NCBI GenBank assembly: GCA_022578605.1
Contig: MU394059.1
Coordinates: 558,001-622,000, forward strand
Direction: 5' to 3'
Origin: Camillea tinctor
Lineage: Eukaryota; Ascomycota; Sordariomycetes; Xylariales; Xylariaceae
Length of the DNA: 64,000 nucleotides
Shown piece by piece: positions 49,085 to 61,200 of this stretch. Position 1 is the first letter of the stretch; every line of letters starts with the position of its first letter. A program made the translations under genes and the position numbers. Below the pieces are notes generated by a model. It saw only the letters and a program-made list of their open reading frames with translations. It was not told where the DNA came from and did no database searches.

Positions 49085-50173
49085 AGATGTATATATGTAT
49101 GTATGGATGTATGGATGTATATAGTAACACACACACGATAGGTTAGATCGAGCAAATAGCCAGGTTCCTTACCCGGTATGCAGTTTCTAATAAGCGAAGG
49201 GGCGGAAGAAGTAGAGTTTATCAGTTAATAACACAATTTAGCGCGTGGATTGTGTCGTCGGTCAAATCGGTGAAGTCACTACAAGGTGGTTGTCGATGTC
49301 TAAGTATCTAATAGCGGACAGAACGGAATTGAGATTTGTACTAGTGTCTGGCTTTAGTAAGCTCTGAACTCTAAAACTCAAGCTTAAAAGTAGTGGTATG
49401 TAGAGTGCAGAAGGCGGGAGAAAAGATACAGAGGTAAGCAAAACCTTAACAATAGTGATGACGGCGGAGCTGACTCCTAGGTAGATAGTTGTTATTGTAT
49501 GTTAGGGTTAGTGTTAGTGTTTCCCCCCCCCTTCGAGTCACTCTCCTCTCCTCTCTTTCTCTTTTTTTTTTCTCTAGGTTATTTCCCCCCCTCTCTCTCT
49601 GTGTGTACCTAGATTAATGGCTTTTACTCTAGTATCCATGGATGGTAAGGTTAGTTGGCGTCTCTTGTTACTTTCTATTATTATTATTATTTATTTTACT
49701 TTTTCTCTTCTTTTGCTTGAAAAGGTTACCTGACCCGACTGACCTACCCACAATCACCCCTAAGTACCACTTAAAGCATCATAAGCATTCTCCATCCGTA
49801 CCTACGTTATGTGTACAATACATAGGTACCCAGGGTAGCAAACATCAATCAACTTGCAGGTTTAGCGGTACATACGCGGTGATGGTGGTGGTAATAATAC
49901 AGGGGAAGACCAGGGAAAGCAACATGTTAAAAGAGAAAGAGAGGAGCTGGGGTAGGGATCATGGAATAAGGCATGGCAAGGGTGCTAGGATATACCAGGG
50001 TCGCAGAGATGCATGCTTAAACATGGACCAGGATTGTTCGATAACCCTTGTTCCCGGTCGCCGTGGGGCAGATAATTGTGCGTCCATGTTATGGAGGTGC
50101 CACTCATTGCCTGTTAGTGTTTTTGTCCGTTGCTCTTTTTTTGGTCGCCTCATTCGAACCGAGTCTATCTGTC

Positions 50174-50214
50174 TATGTATGTATGTATGTATGTATGTAT
50201 GCATGTATGCATGT
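50174..50214. repeat. ATGT/ATGC tetranucleotide repeat
   Basis: About ten tandem four-base units: mostly ATGT first, then mixed with GCATGT units near the right end. Confidence 0.85.
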
Positions 50215-51208
50215 AGTATGTACGAAGTCGAAGCAATCCGTATCCATATCTGTTCTGTTCTATTCTATCTATGTACCCTAAACTTTAGTAGTTTAACAAA
50301 CCTACCCCCCTCTCACCCCCTTCCCCCCCTTCTTAGGGCAGATGATGATCCCTGTCTTTTTTTTTTTCTCTAAATCTTTATTCTGTCTCTCCCACTCTAA
50401 AAAAAGGTGGTGTAAGTGAGTGTAAGTGGTGTCAAAGAAGGTTCATTCTTTCATCTGCGAGATGCGTACCACACCTTCGATTCGGATGTACGTTGTAGTA
50501 TATGCATCGGCTCTTACTGCCGGGCCTGCAACCGGAAAAAGTCGTCACACCCAGTTTACATTCTCAAAGTATGTGGCAGTACTTTTTTCTTCTTTTTTTT
50601 TTCTTGATGATTTGATCTTAGTTTTCCTTCTTATTCCTTCGCTCATTACAAGTTTCGTAAAGGCTGTGCAAAGTATCCTTGAACACGGAGATTCAGTGTT
50701 TGAATACGTATAAGCCTTACTTGACTTGTCAACTTGTCTAGGTTAACTACAGACTATATCAGACCAATTACACATGTACATAGTGTAGAATGTAACATGT
50801 AACATTGAAAAGAAGAGCCTTGGAGGTATACATTTATCATATACCACATTCAACATACTAGGTAATATGCCCCCTATACCTAGGTACCTAGGTTACTTAA
50901 CTCGGGGATTATGAAAATCTCAATCACCTTTTCACCGCGTAGGAAACGTGACTTTTGCTTAAACTGAGCTTACAGGAAACGAGGTGACGGATGCATGGGG
51001 GAGGGGTGCCGTGCATATATACATATTTATATTAATATATATATGTATGTATGTATTGTAGGTAGGTAGTATGTACATCACGGTAGTTCACTTGCATCTA
51101 TAGACACCGCCATGGGAACTATGGGAAAAATGGATTGACCGCTTACTTTTTCGGTCTTGTGGCCTTGCCGACCTGTGGAGAGTGGTAGCAAAGTAAATAA
51201 ATATATAT

Positions 51209-51232
51209 AAAAAAAAAAGGGGGGGGGGGGGG
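51209..51232. repeat. Poly-A/poly-G tract
   Basis: About ten A are followed by fourteen G without interruption. Confidence 0.85.
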
Positions 51233-51300
51233 ATGGAAAGGAAAGAAGCCGAAAGGGGTTGTACTTTATTAAGCATCGCAATCAGAGAAGGCCAACGCCA

Positions 51301-54300
51301 TCGAGGCACAATGGCAATTACATACCTGTATTGCATAGAGACAGATATGCAGAATATAGTATACCAAGACCTCGCTTCATCCCTATCCCATCGTTGATAT
51401 GACGATGCAGTAACAGCCGTGGGGCAGTGATTTCTGCAGGTGGACGGCTTATTGGCGTTGCGTTGCGTTGCGTTGCAGTGTAGAACTCAGCGCTTCGAGC
51501 AAACAACGCACGAACTTAAAGAGTTATAGAGGTCAAGTCAACACAACAGGTTACATTCTTGTAACTCATATGCCGGCTTTTCTAAGGCTAGGATTGGTGC
51601 AATTGAGTCGATTAAACCAGAAAACACAGACATCAAACTCTTCCACCTGCTGCGCATGTCGCCTATTATTGCAGAGTCTCATCCTCACCCCTATTCTTTC
51701 ATTCATACCCATCGTTTTTTCTTAGTTAGGCACTACCTCTTCTCCTTTTGTCCATTCCCTATTCCCCTGAGAACCTCTTACGTACCATCCAGAAGGGGTC
51801 AGGTACTAAACGCCAACACTGCGACACTATGATACACGATTCTCATCGCCAGGCACGTCCCAGGCGTACAAAGACGAAATGGCTCCTGGTCTGCAAAATG
51901 GATCTCTCTCCAATTCTCTCCATACTTTCCGATGGTTTTACTACTAGCGTCATCCATGTTCACCCTTTTTCTTCACACTATATATTACGTATTTGCCTGC
52001 CCGGAGGGACCCCCACGAGATCGAGATGCTTCTGCCAGCTCGCCGTACAACTATATGAACAAAGTTTCGACCCACTTAACAGCTTAAGTACGGAGTGTTC
52101 AAACATAAATAATGGATGCGAAGGAAAATGTGAGATGGGATTAGATTTGAGATGGGGTAAGTAAAAAGAAAACATGTTTGCAAGGTAGGTTTTTTCCTTT
52201 TAAAAAAGTTGTAAGCCAGGGCATCCCACACACGCTTACGTAGGTTACATTGGTGTACATACCTAACACTATAATAATTAACCTAACCTAGAGACGTACC
52301 ACACAATCTGTCGTCAGGGAAATCAATGAGGCTATAGAGTTACAACGGCACTTGAGGTGTTTTTTTCTCTCTCATGATTCTAAGAATCATCATTGATACA
52401 ACAAGGTGTGTTTCGTTTCAGCTTGGAGTAGTCACATTTTCTTCTTTGCTAAACTCTCCTTGGGATAAGTAGCGACTCGAACCATCCCAATTCCGAGCAA
52501 AGGCGAGTTATGCCAGGGCAAGTCAAGCGGTAACTTGTGGATAGTAGCATTGGTGTTCCCTTTTGCCCTAGTTGAGGGTCCGGGATGGTGATCCGGATGT
52601 CGTTGACAGCCTGTTAATGTGACTTCGCTCGAAACAGTTTCAGGGGGGACCCCTTCCCACGATATCTACCTCTACCATCCTCAACTCCACTGTTTCAAAA
52701 TGCTTGAATCACTTGAATCACTAAACCACATCAAGCTCTAGTGCCGCCTCACCTTGGTATTCCCCACCACCCAGCCACAAAAGACATAAGTCTGTATGTA
52801 ATGTACATACATAATTGTACAGTAGTGTCGTGCTAGCCAGGCGAACAATGTTGTTCCTCAGCACATCTACAACGCTATTGTGACCAGGTCTCTGTCTCCC
52901 CTAGGCATCCTCTAGACACCCCCCCTTCTAGGGGCGGAATGGGTTAAGTTCCTTCCCCTAGCTGCTCTGGCCAGGCCCTACTCTATGCCCAGGTTCAGTG
53001 ACGCAGGTCCAGTTCATTGCAGTAGGGTCTCTGACCGGAAAGTTCCCGTAGCGCATCTTGCCCTTCTTAGGTACCTCCTAGCCCTAGCCAGCTATGGATA
53101 TTATTCTGCTTAGTGCTTGTCAAAGTTGGTCTGTTTAAAGTTGACGGTCCATATTAAAAGTCAGCAGTTGCATGTACAAGATAAGAGCCGAATTCCTAAC
53201 CGTAAGCAGTGTTAGTTGATGGTACCTAGGTAAATAGCCCATGCAGTGACAAACGAAGCAGACCTGGATAGCGCCATTACAACCCCATAACCATCACCAC
53301 CATCTCACTTCACCAAAAAAAAAAATCACATAACATAACTAGAGCAAGTGTGAAACATTTGAGATCAATTCGTGTACCCGCAGCTATGAAGAAATCGGTC
53401 AGCAGCAATATGGTCACATAGCACGACGTACGCTCGAAATAGAGACCTTGGAAGTGGATCGGTAACAAAACGGAAATATAGGCAACATAAACATTAGAAC
53501 CCGTTAATATGTCTATGTCTATCTATCTGTATTAATTATTTCTTCTAAAGTAACCTGACAGAGACCTTCCATGCACTCTGTCATACGTTACGTGTTCTGG
53601 AGCTTGCAGCTCGTACTCATAAATCGAATAACGGCTGAGCCGTTGTAAAAAACTTGGTTTACATACGAGAGTGTCTCCGCTGGCTCGGAAAATAGATTGA
53701 CAGGAGTCTGGTCAAGTCCATCAACCCCAAGTACCGAATGGTCACTCTCTTCCAACATGAACATGGAAAAGCGTCGGAAAAAGATAATGAGGCCTGCGTA
53801 AGCGCACCTAGTAATAGTTGAGCAGGAATATAGGGGTGGCGTGCGCGATAAAGAAGTCCGCCCTGGCCTGATTTCCGGTCTCCTCGAGGAATCTTGATTT
53901 CATGACATCTTCAATGCGACCAAGGTAAATAGCATTACATAACAACCACGAACGCAATCACATGTGTAGTCGAGATGGGTTTCTCCACTGCATAGATAGT
54001 ATTGTAGTATAAGTCGGAGTGTAGTTGTTTCTCCTAACCTCTATCCTACCTAACCTAGAGGTTTAGCCATGTTTAGCTATGTAGTCGCACACTACTATGT
54101 AGACAAGGCCGTTTACAAGGGGGTTTGGGATGTCCAATCAGGACTAACTGGCTGATAGACGCAGCTCTTTATTCCCTATGCAGCATATCGCACATGAAGG
54201 TGGGTGACTATACTGTTGCAGCACATGAATTCATCATATCATTCTTCCGCGCGCCTTACTTTCGCATCAGCAAATTCGCAATTCTAGTTTCAAAAGATTC

Positions 54301-57300
54301 GACTATACTGACGAATAGCAGAGTCCTTATGCACGCGGTAGGCCTGTGCTAGACTCCATTTGTAACCATTCTCATGTTTTTATGTGCACGTGGGCTCAAC
54401 ATTATGCAACATGCCACTATTTCGGTTCCTCTTTTCTTTTTCTTTCTCATTCCCTTTCTATATGAGAATCTTGTCAAGGAGAGAGAGAGAGAGAGACCAA
54501 GATGTCTCTTTTACTACTCTCAGTAGCAGATAAGTATAGAGTGAGTTACGAAGACCATTGCTTAAAATTAGCTGGATCCAATTTTTGACACCCTATACCG
54601 GAATAGTCAAGACAAGGGGTTGCTTTCTTTTCGACGGTTTCTAGCGTCGGTGAAAAACACGAAATTGGGCGAAGCTCGGGGTTATGGTGACTTTCTCCAT
54701 CCGGAGAACAGAAAGAAGACCATACTATCGTCGTGATTGCCATTACGTGTAACCCGTGTAGACCAACTCTGGAATTGAGCAAACATCATCTGCTCCCGGG
54801 AGTTGCCGGCTTGACGAGATGAGGAAATTCCTGCCAAAGGGAAACATAATAGGCAAGTAAACTTTACGTTGTGTCATGCACCAACCGCATAGAATACTTA
54901 CTCCAAGTCTTCTACACTAGGTTGCCCTATGCGAACTATTCTTGAAATTTTTTTGCATCTAATAGGTAGACCAAAAAGATCTACCTCTATAACCTGGATT
55001 TGGAGTAGTCAGCTTGATTTGACAAGACATGGTTGAGAGTCTAGACCCGGTTCCGAGACAACCGAGTCGCAATACTATTGCAGATCATGATTTTTTTGCC
55101 CTAATCCATCCCTGCGCTGGCTTCTTCCCCAGATTTCTGGTGCTAGATATGGTAATAAGTGGGCGCCTCTGCCGTCTCGTGAAGAACTCTCCCATGAATA
55201 TAACCCTTCCAGCTTGTAGTGAACGGCAGGCAAATCTAATGCAGGTGGAGCAACTCAGCATGATATGTTATGTACGCTGTTCACCATGAGGCGTTTCTCC
55301 TTCACCACGCATTTGATGTTACAACTAATAGGTAGTTGCAGCTATCACAAAAATAGGGGCAAATGACAAACTACCCAAGCTGCGGCTTGCTCTCGACCTG
55401 AGACTTTCATAATTTTCAGCAACCAGCTTCTACTTGCTGTGGCTGGTGACCCTTAACGAATTTTAACTACATACCACTACTTGCGTATTTTGGACCCTGG
55501 ACGGCTTCTTTCCAACCCCCCCCCCCCCCCCATATCACCAGATCTGTAGATTTGCCAAGTCGAATGGTGTTGAGCCGTATCATCAAAATGTGAATAAGCT
55601 TTCAGGTTCGTTAGGTGCTGTGGACTGCCAAGGTTCTCGGGCGAGTCAAAAATAAGATATAGTACACATGGCCAAGGTCTTTCTGGGAGAGTATAGACAG
55701 TAAGTGGTGCGTAGACATATGGCTCCATCAGATTAGATTAGACGCGGGACGGCACGCGAATCTGATGATGCAGTTCATAGCAAAGGGGAGTCCGATGCTG
55801 AGCGTTTTGCAGCCTCAAGCAGTTTGCCGTCTAAACCATACAGCGCACGGTGAACCGTAACAGAAACGATACCTCCTGAAGGGTACAATGATAAGAACAG
55901 AAGAGCCAAGACCATCTGATTGTCAAACCATTCATCTATCGTTAGACGGACATTGGTCTTCCCCTTACATATCTTCTGGATCATCTGCTTGCGACGCCAA
56001 TGAAAAGAAAAGCATGATCAGTCACCGGACTCATTTTAGGCCACATTATCGACATGCCACCATTCCTACGTCGACGTATCGAGCAGCTTGGCAAGCTGTT
56101 GAGCACGGAAATGGATTTTTTCTTTTTCTTTTTTTTCCTCCTTCGAGTCGTAGCTCCCTTGTTAGTTCTGCCCTAAATATCTTAGATTCGAGGCCATCGA
56201 GAGTGGAGCAAATAACAAGGACTGCATGATGGTCATGCTGTGCCTTTTATTCTTCTCGCGATACCCAATGACGATGGCGGCGCATATTTCATTCTGCTAG
56301 GATGAGGTCCACTCTGAGCCCAAGCACCTATGTGTGTACGGACAATGCTGCTGATGCTCTGCATCTCAACCGTAAGGAACGGAGAGAATTTTCATCCGGC
56401 CGAAACTAGGATGGCTTAGCTAGCTGCTAGGTCGAGAATGATGCACCGACAAGTTCTAGGTAAATCAAGGCCGCCCACTTCAGTACGGTGGCATGTTTGG
56501 ATGAAGATCCTCTTCTGCGACAGACTGAAAAATTCGAGTGGCCGTAGATCAGTGTCTGTGCGTACAGATTCTCTGGTCGGCAAAGGCGGCAGATCCCTCC
56601 CTACATCGATCAATCTCCCGTCATTATCTTCCCTAGAGTGAGTCTAGTTAGCAGGGCCATCGCAGAAGAAGAGAGAGAAGGGGTGGTAAACCAGCGTTTG
56701 AGCAAGATATCGAACCAAATAAGCATCAACTTCAATACGGGATACGGGATACGCAAGCCGAGCGCTCGGTTTGTGGGTCAAACCGCACAATACGATTCGT
56801 TCGACGGTTTAGAAGCGCAATCTTCTTCAACTCCTATACTACACAACAAACGACATTTCACAACTCAGAGAGGTAGCACCCGCGATAGTACCTGCGTTTG
56901 AATAGAAGCGCGGAGACCGGAATGAGCCACGGAAATCCGTGCTGTTAGCATGCGGCAAGGAGCAAGGAAGGACATACATCGGCCATTATCAATCGTACGC
57001 CGCATGGGTTTAGACACAGGGGGCTATCCTGTTACATGTTAGGACCCCTTTAAGACGGATGAGCGAATAGGGGAATTCCTCGCCGGCTTAGCCTACGTCA
57101 AACCAGCCAGAATGGGATCTAACTCGGGTAGGAATGGGCTCATTCTGTGTCCGGAGATATTGAGTACCCATCCTAAACGGCATTAGCAGGTGTAGCCCGG
57201 ATTGGCTGGTTGATAACCAGCTACCTCATGACCGCCTTTTCATCATCTGAGCTAACTTCGTAGGCGCGAGACTGCGGCTAGCTACTGTTGTCACGCGCAA

Positions 57301-58200
57301 TCGGTCTCGGCCGGCGCATGCATGACAGGATCTAGGTTGAGAATAATTAGAGTGATCGGAACAGGGTTGTTGGAAATCAAAAGAGAAGAAGCGTTTACAA
57401 CCGCACGAGTTAGGTTTTTCGCAACGGTTGACTGCATTATCATGCCAATATATGGCGAAATTGAACAAAGTGGTGCTCCTCCAAGCAGAAACGGCTCAAT
57501 TCTATGGAGTCACCAACGTATGTACATATGTCAAGTCTCTTCAAGATGCGAGTTAGACCTATAGCATTGTCGCCGCAGAGTTGAGTTTGGTATAATCAGC
57601 AACTCTCTACGTATCCAATCTTTCAACAAGTCATCGACTATAATCATTATACTATAGTAAACAATAGGTTATAGAGGCTCCGTGACCCGCTCATCTAGTC
57701 ACATAAGCATCTTTGTAACCCGCAGCGACCTGCAAGTAATTGTCCGTCCGATAGGGCTGGAGTCGACGTTCTCCTTATACACACTAGCTCACATAGGAGT
57801 GGCTTCTTTATCTACCACTTTGTATAGTCGAACAATACCTACGTAACTTCGCAGTGCTATACTACCCAGTCCCTCAGCCCAATTCAATGATCTCTGGTAC
57901 TTCCCCGCAGTGAACAGACATTATCCTTGATGATCCTGCCAGATCCGTACGTCCTAACCAATCATCGGCTGGAATAGTTCTATCCGAACCGAGTTTCTCC
58001 CATGATCTCTCCTATACGGCCCAGGTCTTATAGCACACCATGTTCAGGGATTAGATCTATTTGGTCTGTGCGTTCCAGGGACGAGAAGCCTATCTAGCGT
58101 ATCATGATGCGTTCCCCTTTTAATAGAGGGGCGGTTCGTCACAGTCACTTGCAGATAATGATACCAAAATTTCTAGATCTCCGGTAAACGCCCAGCCCAG
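51301..58200. other. Gene-free region, part 3
   Basis: A (GTTGC)n-type repeat lies at 51454-51477. GGTACCTAGGTA lies at 53221-53232, a (GA)n run at 54479-54497 and a run of 16 C at 55516-55531. Open frames are shorter than 140 codons, lack motifs and do not connect by splicing. No tRNA or rRNA was recognised. Confidence 0.45.
55516..55531. repeat. Poly-C tract (16 C)
   Basis: Sixteen consecutive C, flanked by ordinary sequence. Confidence 0.85.
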
Positions 58201-61200
58201 AGCACCCCACGCGGGTGGCGGGCTGGCATTCAATCGTTTTTTTTTTTTTTTTTCCCTCTCTCGCTGAAAGATTTTACTTGATACTTATTCAACCGGTGTG
58301 CAACATTCTTACGACGGCTTACGATTGATAACCAAGCAGCATGCATGCAACGGCGAATATGTGCAGCGAGGTGCGTTCAAGAACCATCGGCAATAAGAAA
58401 CGGGAAACAGCAGGAAACCGAAATAAATAATTACCCATTAAGAGAATAAGAGGGAAGATGGAAAAGTTTTTTTCTGACACCTTGAGACCGTAGCATGTCC
58501 CCTGGAGCTCCTGCAAGCATATCAGGTCAGGCATTTCTTCATCCTGTCTGATCTCATGAGGTGCATTCGAAGATGAAGGCAAAGCCCCATTAAAACCCTG
58601 ATTTCCAACGCACGATCGCCCAAGATGGAAGTTATCCCGTTGAAGCTTGAACAGGTGGAGTAGTTATGCAAGAGCATTGACTTTGAGACAGTCCTCTACC
58701 AGAAAAAAGGTAAAAACATAGATGGAAGCTTGTCGACAATTACTGACTAGCTTGGGAATATGATATGACGTGCTGGGAGGCAAAGCATAGATCTCAGTCT
58801 CGTGCACTCCTAATCTGATTTATAGTCATCCATTTTAGAGTTGAGATGTAACACAAGTAAGTTGTCTCTGTCCAATGAGGGTCAAAGCTCCGGGCTCTTA
58901 GCGCATTGAGCGCGAGGTTAAGAGTAAAAAGTATACAAAAAGGTATACAACTTCGAAAGGGTTTCAGAGAAACATGTTGCGGAACCGCAGCGGTAATTGC
59001 CTGATCTGTAGGGATCCGACCATCTTTGTCATGTCGCCTAACTGTCAACCGTCGGCACTCCTTGCAGCGCGTTTCGCGGCATTAAATTAACCCAACCTTT
59101 TTTTTTTGATCATGACTTTGAAGTCATACTACTACTGCGTAGTTGGTTAACCTAGTTGGTTGGTTGGTTATTGGTTATGGTCATAATACCTGCAGGTGTG
59201 GCAGGACTGTAAGGAGTATTGTCATAGTAGTAACCTACATGGTGACTATGTATGTAGTAAAACCTAGCCTGGTAGCCCTAGCCCGCCCCTTTTTTTAGCA
59301 AGGCAAGATTGATCCAGGGGATCTACCTACCTGTCTGTCTATCTTGCATAGTCACAACACAACATTACAGAATTACGTTCTACCTAGTAGTAGATAACTC
59401 CAGGTTAGTATTTCTTGGGCTATTGATGTTGATACCCCTGAAGAAGTGAGATTTTAGGCTGGTATGTACATAATTCAAGTCTCTAGATGATGATGATCAA
59501 CTGTTACAATAACATAACATTGTTTGACATAACTATTCGTAATACTACGCCGGCATAACTCGCAACATTATACAACCAGGTCACTACTGATTGACCAGAC
59601 TTACTTAGACATATTGAAACAATGGAACATTCCGGAGCAACGTTTCTTGTGTAACAGAACAAGACCTCCTCTTTCTTATGTACAGCCTGGAATCTCCCGA
59701 AGTTGAGAAACAGATTGATCAATGGCGGGCTATTATTAGTATGCATGTGGATTGACAACTAAGATTTCTTACCACACAGAGGTCAGGCGGGATGTCCCGT
59801 TGTCCAAGCAGGGCCGCAGGTCCCTTAATGATGCGAAACATACGATTCGTACATATCCCAAGGTGGTATAATTCTCGAGAATGACTTCAGTTCCTGGTTT
59901 TTTTTGTTTACTTTTTGGAGGTGGACTCCATAGCCACTAATGCATAGAGCCACCAATGGGGTTAGACAGAACCAGCCAAAAGATCTGGAGCACAGATAAT
60001 TAAAGCAAGATAGATCTCCGTCACATAGGACAACCCCCTTACCTCCAGAATATCACTGACCATCTTCATCACTATTCTGAATTCCATGGCCAACCGTTGT
60101 TTTACCTTCGCAATACCAGCGCGCCCAGCAACCCCCTAAACCATCTGCACTGACAGTCTCGAGACGTCTGTAATTAGGATTAGGTAGCCAGGAGTGTATG
60201 TCGTCCAGATCGAGCGACGTGCAGGACAACGGACGAACGGCTCGTATCAGAGAAGCTGGGAAGAGAGAGGGAGAAAAAAAGAAAATTGGACTAAGGGACA
60301 GCTCGCCATGCTAGACCCGTAGAACGAGATGATGGAAGCCAGGGTTTCGCCGGACTCATAGCACAATTCAGAATAGATCGTCTAGGTGGCGTGCTGAAGA
60401 AACAACTGCCACTAGAGAAAGGCAGACCCTGTATCCTGGCTTAGCTCTCCCTCTGTATCTTACGCCACTATTACTACCAGTTGCACTTGTGTTTAAGACG
60501 TTGAATAATGGTGAGACGGCGAGAATTCGTCGGTTGTATCGCATAGAGTCTCGTGGCTACCATGTGGTCATGATTGGGCCAACGTGTGCGGCCGCCACCC
60601 GCGGACGCGGACCGGCCTTTGCCATTGTATGTAACGCCCATCGACGAGCCGCCTGATGAGACGCGGATATCTCTTTGCCCCTAGTTTGAGATCAGATTAC
60701 TGTCCTCGACATCGTAGCCGCAAAATTGCAGCTCGTTACACTGCAGGTTCACGGACCATGGGTTCGCGATTCCCGCATCTCAGAGGCTCGGTGGACGGAC
60801 GGGCAGATCTGTCCTGTGATGGCGAAGCGAATCCAAAGCTGCGAGTTTCTTGGGTCGCGCTTCATTTGCCATCTGCACTGCTCAAATGAAAGTTCAAGAC
60901 TCGAACCACTCTTGCAGATATGCTGGGTCTAATGAAAGTCATTTGAGTTCACTAAGGACGCTTCTGGCTAACTAAGTCTCTACACTTGAGCCATTGGGGT
61001 TAAGGCCAACCACCTGATAGGAAAAGAAGCTATCGTCGGTAACCAACACTATCCAACCGACGAGTGAATCTATTGTTCTATCGTTGAACCGCTCCACATA
61101 CCAATTACCGCCTACCTACTTACCTAACCCTCCGGTTTAGACAACTACTGGCTGAAACTTGAATATTTGAGATCTCTCAGCCTCATTCATAGGCATCCAG

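Larger units (their letters stand above)
46943..49500. other. Upstream region of the C2H2 regulator, part 1
   Basis: This is the proximal promoter side of the zinc-finger gene. It contains CCTAGG-type motifs at 48534-48562, a (GGATAT)n run at 48839-48863 and a (GT)9 run at 49067-49084. Open frames show no domain. No gene was supported. Confidence 0.5.
49501..51300. other. Upstream region of the C2H2 regulator, part 2: pyrimidine and tetranucleotide repeats
   Basis: A strongly pyrimidine-rich stretch lies at 49520-49602 (C-run, then CTCTC and T-runs). A (TATG)n/(CATG)n repeat lies at 50174-50214. A run of about 10 A then 14 G lies at 51209-51232. A double CCTAGG palindrome lies at 50877-50893. 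The 243-codon frame at 49642-50373 runs through repeats and shows no domain, so it is not called. Confidence 0.5.

Noticed and set aside
49067..50214. Clusters of direct repeats considered as a CRISPR-like array
   Set aside because: They are simple microsatellites of 2-6 base units without spacers, in a eukaryotic sequence.
49642..50373. 243-codon ORF
   Set aside because: It runs through simple repeats and T-rich DNA, with low-complexity hydrophobic sequence and no motif; most likely chance.
52465..52505. GGTTCGAGTC on the minus strand, resembling a tRNA B box
   Set aside because: The flanking bases cannot form a T-arm or acceptor stem, and no A box lies at the right distance.
58319..58582. 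PDLICLQEL, resembling a nuclease/phosphatase (EEP) motif
   Set aside because: The sequence before and after shows no other EEP block and no splice-linked frame; a nine-residue resemblance is not enough.
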